This document shows positions 57,201-64,000 of a stretch of 64,000 nucleotides of DNA, piece after piece. The translations under genes and the position numbers were made by a program. Numbering within the stretch: the stretch's first letter is position 1; every line of letters starts with the position of its first letter. The stretch comes from Zonotrichia leucophrys gambelii (taxonomy: Eukaryota; Chordata; Aves; Passeriformes; Passerellidae): assembly GCF_028769735.1 (NCBI RefSeq), contig NC_088173.1, forward strand, positions 63,821,921 to 63,885,920, given 5' to 3'. Under the pieces are notes generated by a model. It did no database searches. It saw only the letters and a list, made by a program, of their open reading frames with translations, and was not told the origin of the DNA.

Positions 57201-60200
57201 AGTTTATATTGATTTCCTCTTCTTATATATGTACTGAGCTTAGAGGCCCCATTTATTTTTCATCAGGCTTCTCTACGTCCCTCATCACAGCCCAAAACCT
57301 TTTCGTATAGATTTCCAGTGACAGTTACACATTGTGGATTGTAATACAAAACCCATGTAGGTACTCTGTCTTACAGTCTTCTAATGAGGTCCCAAAATAC
57401 AACCACAGTGAAGCACACAGTATATAATTACACACTCAACACATAATGTTAAAAGAACATGAAGGTTGCTAACTCAAGCCCTGATGAGCAAGGAGATGCT
57501 AAAATTCCAGTGTTCTGTGCATGTTAGCTCTGTAGCTGGGTGCTCATGTGTTATGCTACGTGAGGTAGTCACATCATCAGTTTTAAGTTCTTCACTTAAC
57601 TATAAAATTCTTTTCCCCATTAGAAAATAAAAATAACGATTCAAGCTACTTTTGAAAACAAAAGTGGTAATGACAACCTGGCATCCAAAATTTTAGTGGT
57701 TACAAAGAAGGAAGACAGCAAATGACAAGAAGGGCCACTTAGACTAGCTCTAGTCAGTGCCACGTAGTAAGCTTGCCTGCAGTATTTTGAATATACTGCT
57801 GGAATACATCCCTCTCTGTATCATTCCACATCATTATTTTATTAAAAAATGTAATACCTGCACTTTGAGATGGCTCTATGATGAAAGCCAGTACATAAGA
57901 AGTGGGAATAACTAAGAGATTACTTTAAAAAACGCATTCCTGATGAACACTCTAAGGTAGTTACAACCTTAGATGGTACTTCTCATTTAAGTTAGAGATC
58001 TCTCTATTCACTTACTACAGAAGCAATTCAGAATCCTCACTTCAGCAGTTATATGTATGTATTTTGCAATATCAATACAATTTTATATTGCTTGATTATG
58101 CACCATCAGGCCCATGCCTCGTTTGTTGTATGGGATGGATCTAGGACACATGAAGATGAAAGCTCCCTTCCTTTATGGGCTGCAAAATACAAAAAAAAGA
58201 TGAGGAGGATCACATAATTGAAGTGACTGAATACTATATTGGAGAGTTAGCTCTTATCTTTGCCTTTTCCAGTTCCTACTCAGTGTAAATCAAAGCCTTA
58301 GCATACAGTCATTTCACTGTACGTTTTTCATTTCCTAGTATCTGACTTTATGCTCTAGGGTTTGATTTGCAGAACTGCTGAGCAATTGGAACTCCAGCCA
58401 AGACCTATGAAAGCAGTATTTTGAGCAGGTATAGTTTGACAGAGAACTATTCCCTCCCAATCACCCATAAAAGACTAGAAAAACAGAAATGCTAAATATA
58501 TGGATATTTGAATCCTTCATTCTGTTTCTCAGAACTGTGTGGTCACATGGAGGAGACAATCATCTTCCTTTAACTTACAGGAACTGATGAAAAATAAAAT
58601 CCTCACTGCTCCTCAAAGAACATTCCTTTATCAGTGAAGGAATAATTTTAATGTAAGCACTTTTCAACAAGATCAACAGTGTGCTACAAAAAAGGCATGG
58701 GCTTATACCATGAAAAGAAATTGAAATTATCAAACAATTACTAAATAGACAATGCACTGAAATAGGCAGTGATCCTGTGGAAGGAAATAGCACATTATAG
58801 TATCTACTACACAATATTATAATGAGGTGAAATTAAGGTCTTAGAAATAAGAACAGTTTTCCCATGATTAGAGGGGGACAAAAGTTTGTAACTGAGGTAA
58901 TGTTACCAAAGGTTTTCGGCTGAGTTCTTAAAAAAAATTAGGTTTAAATAACACAGGAGCATTTGTCTCCCCATGTAACCCCAAGTAAGCTTTTACTCTA
59001 GAAAGATCCTTGGCTTCGATCAATTTCAACATAATAGCAGCCAATGAATCTTCAGGTCTTAGCAAGACTTAAGGAAAATAGCTCAGAACAGAGAACATAG
59101 AGTCCACATTTCCCCACATCTTTACTACCCAGTCCCATAAGAAAAGGCTTTACAGTATGGTCACAGTGAATTGAGGCAAGATGATGCAATCTGTAAGGGG
59201 ATGTGCAAAGTCACCAGCCACAAACACAAATATATCAATTAAAAGCTTCTATTTCTTAATCCTCAAAAACAAAGAGAGAATAAGACAACAGAGAGTAAAG
59301 ATCATAATTCCAAATATATATGCGTTTCTCACTTGTGCTGAAACATGCTAAAAGGGAAGAAACAATCCATGCTTCAACCATGCCATTACAAATAATTTGT
59401 ATGTATGCAAATTATGTACTTCAGAAACAACATATGCAAGTTCAGTATAAGAACCTGAATTCTACATAAAGATGTACATTTTGACACAAAGCAGTTTAAA
59501 GTTATTAGTGGAAAGTAGATTTCTTGACTTAAAGATCATTCACATTCCTGCTTTAGAAATATGCTAAAGGACCTGAATTCTTCAACTATTCCACAATTCA
59601 GAGCTCAGCTTTCACTTTCACACAGAAAGTGTGATTCAGACCATATTCCATTCTTCAGACATACGCTTTCTTTTTCTTGTCAGTCAACATACTAGGAAAG
59701 CAAAATCTCACATCTGAGGCACACAAAACCAAGCATCAAAAGCAAGCTGGTAATACTGCACACAAAACCTTCCTTGCCATCTTCCCAAATACCCTGACAG
59801 GTAGCCAAGCACGGCAGACAAACCTGCTTCCTGTGTTATGTCCCCCTCTCCCCCACCACACACTCATAAGAGAAGTGCAGGCAAAGTTCCAGTTTGAACA
59901 ACTACAGTAACTCCCTTCCAGCAGGGCTCCTCTGCAGCTTGGAGCTCACTCAGAAATCAGCACCTTGTTAGCTACAGAGGCTGACACCACTGCAGCTGCC
60001 TGGGCTATGATCTTTACTTTTGCTGCTTCATGAAAAATAATGAGATGACATAAAGATGGTACAGCTAAATAAACATGTAAATAGAAGTCAAAGCCTGTCA
60101 GGAGCAAGTACAGCCTACATTCAAGGCTTTCACCTTTACTTTAATTCCAATAGCTATACATAACATCGTCTCTTCTTTAAAGAGGCAATCATGTTCCTTA

Positions 60201-63200
60201 AGATGCAAAACTTCTGACACACAGAAACTCATTCCATTTTAGAGCCCATTTCTTGCTACTCAATTCACATCTTTTTCATCCCAAAGGGATACCAGTTTAA
60301 TATATGCAAATTCTAAAATTATGTGGAAATGCCTCAATTTTCCTCAATTTTAGTATTTGAGCCCTTCCAACTTTTTTTTTCCATTCAGCTGAAACAGCTA
60401 TCCCTATAGTCACCATCTCAAATTCACACACTATTTTAAACACTTCCCTGCAATAGGCACCCAGAGAAACTCCTGTTCATACAAAGACATTTTTAAACAT
60501 AGATATTACTATTACAGTTTTAAGTAGCCATCTGGACTCTTCTTTGGAAGCGCTTCACAAATGGAAGCCTTCTTAGATTTAGCAAGACTGTTCTCTGGAG
60601 ACCAGAAGGATCTGTGAATTTTAAGATACCACATATAGCTGTAATTTTCTGAATTCATATCTACATAATCTTCTTGCCAAAGCTTTACATACACTCCAAA
60701 GATCTTGTTGGGTATTCATAACCCGGAAAAACTGATGAAAAAGTGTTTGAAGTCTTACAGGATGGACAGATCGTGACCATTTTTGCAATACCTTAAAATC
60801 TACAATCACTGTCATGCAAAAATGACAAACTTTTTGACTGGTCTTTTAGTACAGTAGTCACTAGACAAGGGAGAAAACTATTATGACATCCCCACTGGCA
60901 AAATTCCCCTAATAAACCAAAAAAGCCTCCAAATAATGGAGAGTCTGCTTTCCTCCAAAATTTGCCCATGGTGATAAACAAATTTGATATTAACAAAAAA
61001 AGTATCAATGACCAAGCACAGTGCTTTTACTGACTATAAACAGCAAGGTGTTAAGACAAACGGTCCTCACAGTAAATATCAAGACTTCTTATTTATTTAC
61101 TACCTTTCTTCAATAAACTGAAATTTAATTCTATGATGTGATATTTCACAAGTAAAAATAATTAATAACTAACATAATTCATAATATCTCGATAACCACA
61201 AACAAAAATAGCATTTCCTGATGGAGAAATTTTCCAAAGCTTTATTTTGACTCACAAACCTTTTTAATTTCCAAGTAATCTGTCTGGCTCAAAATAATAA
61301 CAAAGGAAAATTAATTTTTTTTAAAAGTTTCAAAAGTTTTTAGAGCACCATACAAAGAGCACTGATTAGTATAGACATTTTCACTTCTAAGAAAAAATTA
61401 TTTATGGCTATCTGAATAGAATCCAAACATGCCCCAATTTATCATGACTGGATCCCTATGGGACTTTCCAGCTGATATTGATAATATGAGCAGTTTAAAT
61501 TTCTGATCCCATCAAACTGAATTTCTCTTCTGAGATGGTGTATATTGAACACACACACGCATACCCACACACATTATAGGAATAAATGAATGAATTACAT
61601 GAAACATCCAGAGCTCTGGACTGTGCTAAACACTTTTTCCAGCTTGGGAGATTTTAGACACCTTCTGCTTAGAAAGCCATGAAGAAAAATGTTTCACTTT
61701 AACAGCTGACATTATGATCTTAAATTTAAAAGGCAAGAATAAGCCAAGGAAGGTACAGACCCTCACAAAAGCTCTGGCCACACACCATAAACTCTCATCT
61801 ATTTATTTCTCACCTTTGCAGGAAAGAAACATCAAATGCCATTAAATTTCAGATTTGTTTAAAATTTGAAATTCAGACATTTTTGGACTACTTGAACCAA
61901 AAAGATAATGTTTTTCCTTCTGAAATACAGAAATAAATATTTAGTAGAAGATCTATTTTGAGAGTGCGCACACATATTCATTAATTTGAAGAATGTGTCA
62001 GACTTCATGGAGGTTCAAACTTTTTCTAGAAGCCAAAGTAAAGTATAAACTTACCATTAATGGCTAGAAACAGCAACCTAAGGAGACCATATTATGATTT
62101 GTGAATTCTTCCCACTTCTGTAACGCTTACTCTAAAACAGTGAAGGGACAGCAGCACCAACAGTTCTGCCACACATTCTTCTGTGCCTGGACCTAGAGAG
62201 GGCTGATGCCATGACAACAGCAACGCTGCACCACAGCTTTCTGTAAGCTGACTCCTTCCTAACTCACTCAGTCATTTCAGCATTATGCCTCCTGCTTAGA
62301 TGGCCTCCTTGCATTTGGTTCAGCCAAAAACAGAGCGGGGTGGGCTTGGAGGTTTGTTTCTTTGAGGGATTGGTTTCGTTGCTTTTGTTTATAAATATTT
62401 TCTTCTGCTGGCTACAGATTCACTCATACTAATTTGTTTCTATGTGACAAACAAAGATGAAAATAGCAGATAAATGCAGAGAAACTGTTTTGAATTTTTG
62501 TAAAGCAAAATCACTTGGACACACATACAGCTATTCACTTTCATACTTACCTAGGCTTTATGCCATGAAGGTAGTGATGTCGCATAAAAAATATAAAAGC
62601 AAATATTTAAAAGAGAGTTTCAAGAATTAGTACAGTTTACAAATAAGCAGTCTACTTCTCACTACTTAAATACTGAAGTGGCTAAAGTGCTAAATATGTA
62701 TAGAGACTACTGAATTCCTAGTAAATCCATTGTAAATAAGTTTTATTATGAGTCCATGTAAAAGCCACTGCCATTTGATTTTAGTGATTATTTTTTTTAA
62801 TTTTGATTTTACAATTATCAAAGCTAAGATGGGCAACTATGACAGCTAAAGAAGGATCTAGCTCCAAAATATCTGCACTATACTCATGTTTCAGGACTGT
62901 GTGTAGAATTAATATACCCTTCCAAACGAACACAATGCCTTTGTCATAATGAATGGAATCTAATTTTTTAATGAATATCACCTCCCATCACAAATTTTTA
63001 GTTAAAAGCACCTTATTTAAAAATAAAGTAAATTCAAGCTTTCAATGAAATTATTTTCTTCATAATGAGGAGCAAAGGCTAATATCTAACAGAAAAGGAC
63101 CAACTATTGTAAAAATATGGAACAACCATTCTCTACAAAAATGTACTTCAACAGATTAGAAGTTAGAAAGCAACCAAAATCCTTAAAAAAGAGCCCTCCA

Positions 63201-64000
63201 CATACATCTTTCAAATAAACTTTACACTCTGCATTACTATCTAGACAGCTAGTTAATAGAAAGAACACTAAATATTAAAATTTTAACAAATTATCTCCAT
63301 TTACACACTTCTGCTTGTTTCAGTAAACTTCCTGTTGCCACCCACTGAAAAATACTGGAAGGTCTTTAAGGATCTACAATAAGCTACAGACACATGGCTC
63401 CTTTGTAGCATACTGATTCCACCTGTCTTCTACATTCATTTCACTTCTCCAGTCTCTCACTCATGCCCAAATCCTTACAAGCAAGAAATAAATCTCACTC
63501 ACCTGAATTTAATGAGAAACTGAAAAAACAAAACTTGTCAACAGCAATGTTAACCCGTGCCTCAGAGCACATTCTTGGGTAGGGGCAACAGGCCTAGACT
63601 ACAACTTCTTTCTTTCTGTGCTAGAATAACCTTCAAAATCACACAGTGATAAAAAAATAATAATTTCTGAAACACATACTGCTATGTTCAGATTAGTCAA
63701 GATGCCTTTTACAAATCAGTGGTTAGTGAAGAGCAGCACCTGTAGTGGCAATTTATTAATGGAAAGTGACCAAAGCAAACAAGGAAGCGCTGATTTACAG
63801 GCTGATCATACAGCAACATCCTGACCTAGAGAGCAGCAACCTGAACCCACTTCATGCCATGGGGAAGCACGGTGATAAAAATGCTGTTCTGGCTCAGAAC
63901 TAAAACCATGCAGATGCATCTCAGCACACAAAAGTTGCATTAAAATTGCAATGACTCGATCAAGATAACATATAAAGAGAATGTCACAAACAGTAAAAAT
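51247..64000 (-). other. ARAP2 intron upstream of exon 1 (runs off the right edge)
   Basis: At least 12.7 kb. I searched by eye for the exons encoding PH1 and the start of PH2 and did not find them. No CR1 or other repeat family is recognisable; there are CA/TA-rich microsatellite patches near 56189-56240 and 61549-61574. Overlapping minus-strand open frames at 60512-61008 are discussed as a weak finding. Confidence 0.65.

Noticed and set aside
1..64000. CRISPR arrays, bacterial operons, phage or plasmid genes
   Set aside because: No spaced repeats or compact coding; gene structure is that of a vertebrate intron-rich locus.

Overview
This 64 kb window comes from a vertebrate nuclear genome, and most likely from a bird. 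The DNA is AT-rich and intron-dominated, with short exons bounded by GT/AG splice sites. Several degraded CR1 LINE fragments are present. One short element combines a tRNA-Ile-like head with a CR1-like 3' tail, which is the layout of TguSINE1, a SINE family described from passerine birds. The order Passeriformes is therefore my best guess, resting mainly on that single element.

Only one gene is supported. It lies on the minus strand and enters from beyond the right edge and leaves beyond the left edge. It is ARAP2 (ArfGAP with RhoGAP domain, ankyrin repeat and PH domain 2). I could assemble 22 consecutive internal exons between 51246 and 1878. They join in one uninterrupted reading frame of 2751 nt (917 codons), with every splice phase matching. 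They encode the second half of PH2, the ArfGAP zinc finger, the ankyrin-like segment, PH3, PH4, the RhoGAP domain, the Ras-associating (RA) domain and nearly all of PH5. The SAM domain, the PH1 domain, the first half of PH2 and the C-terminal tail are not in the window, so it holds neither the promoter nor the 3' end of the gene.

Layout from right to left, which is the direction of transcription: 64000-51247 is a very long intron without a recognisable exon. 51246-46161 carries PH2, ArfGAP and ankyrin-like exons. 44748-38528 carries PH3. 37883-27941 carries PH4. 28104-22577 carries RhoGAP. 21872-13770 carries the linker and RA domain. 13898-1878 carries PH5, including a 36-nt micro-exon. 1877-1 is intron. 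The repeats (CR1 fragments, SINE, homopolymers, palindromes) are concentrated left of 24 kb, and the right half has few recognisable repeats.

The family is known to act as a phosphoinositide-responsive GAP for ARF6 that binds RhoA without hydrolysing its GTP. The sequence agrees: the ArfGAP cysteines and arginine finger are intact, while the RhoGAP arginine-finger position is a leucine. I see no operon, phage, CRISPR or other accessory system. The items worth a second look are the palindromes, the micro-exon with a tandem donor that would introduce a stop, the inverted CR1 pairs flanking exon groups, and the SINE.
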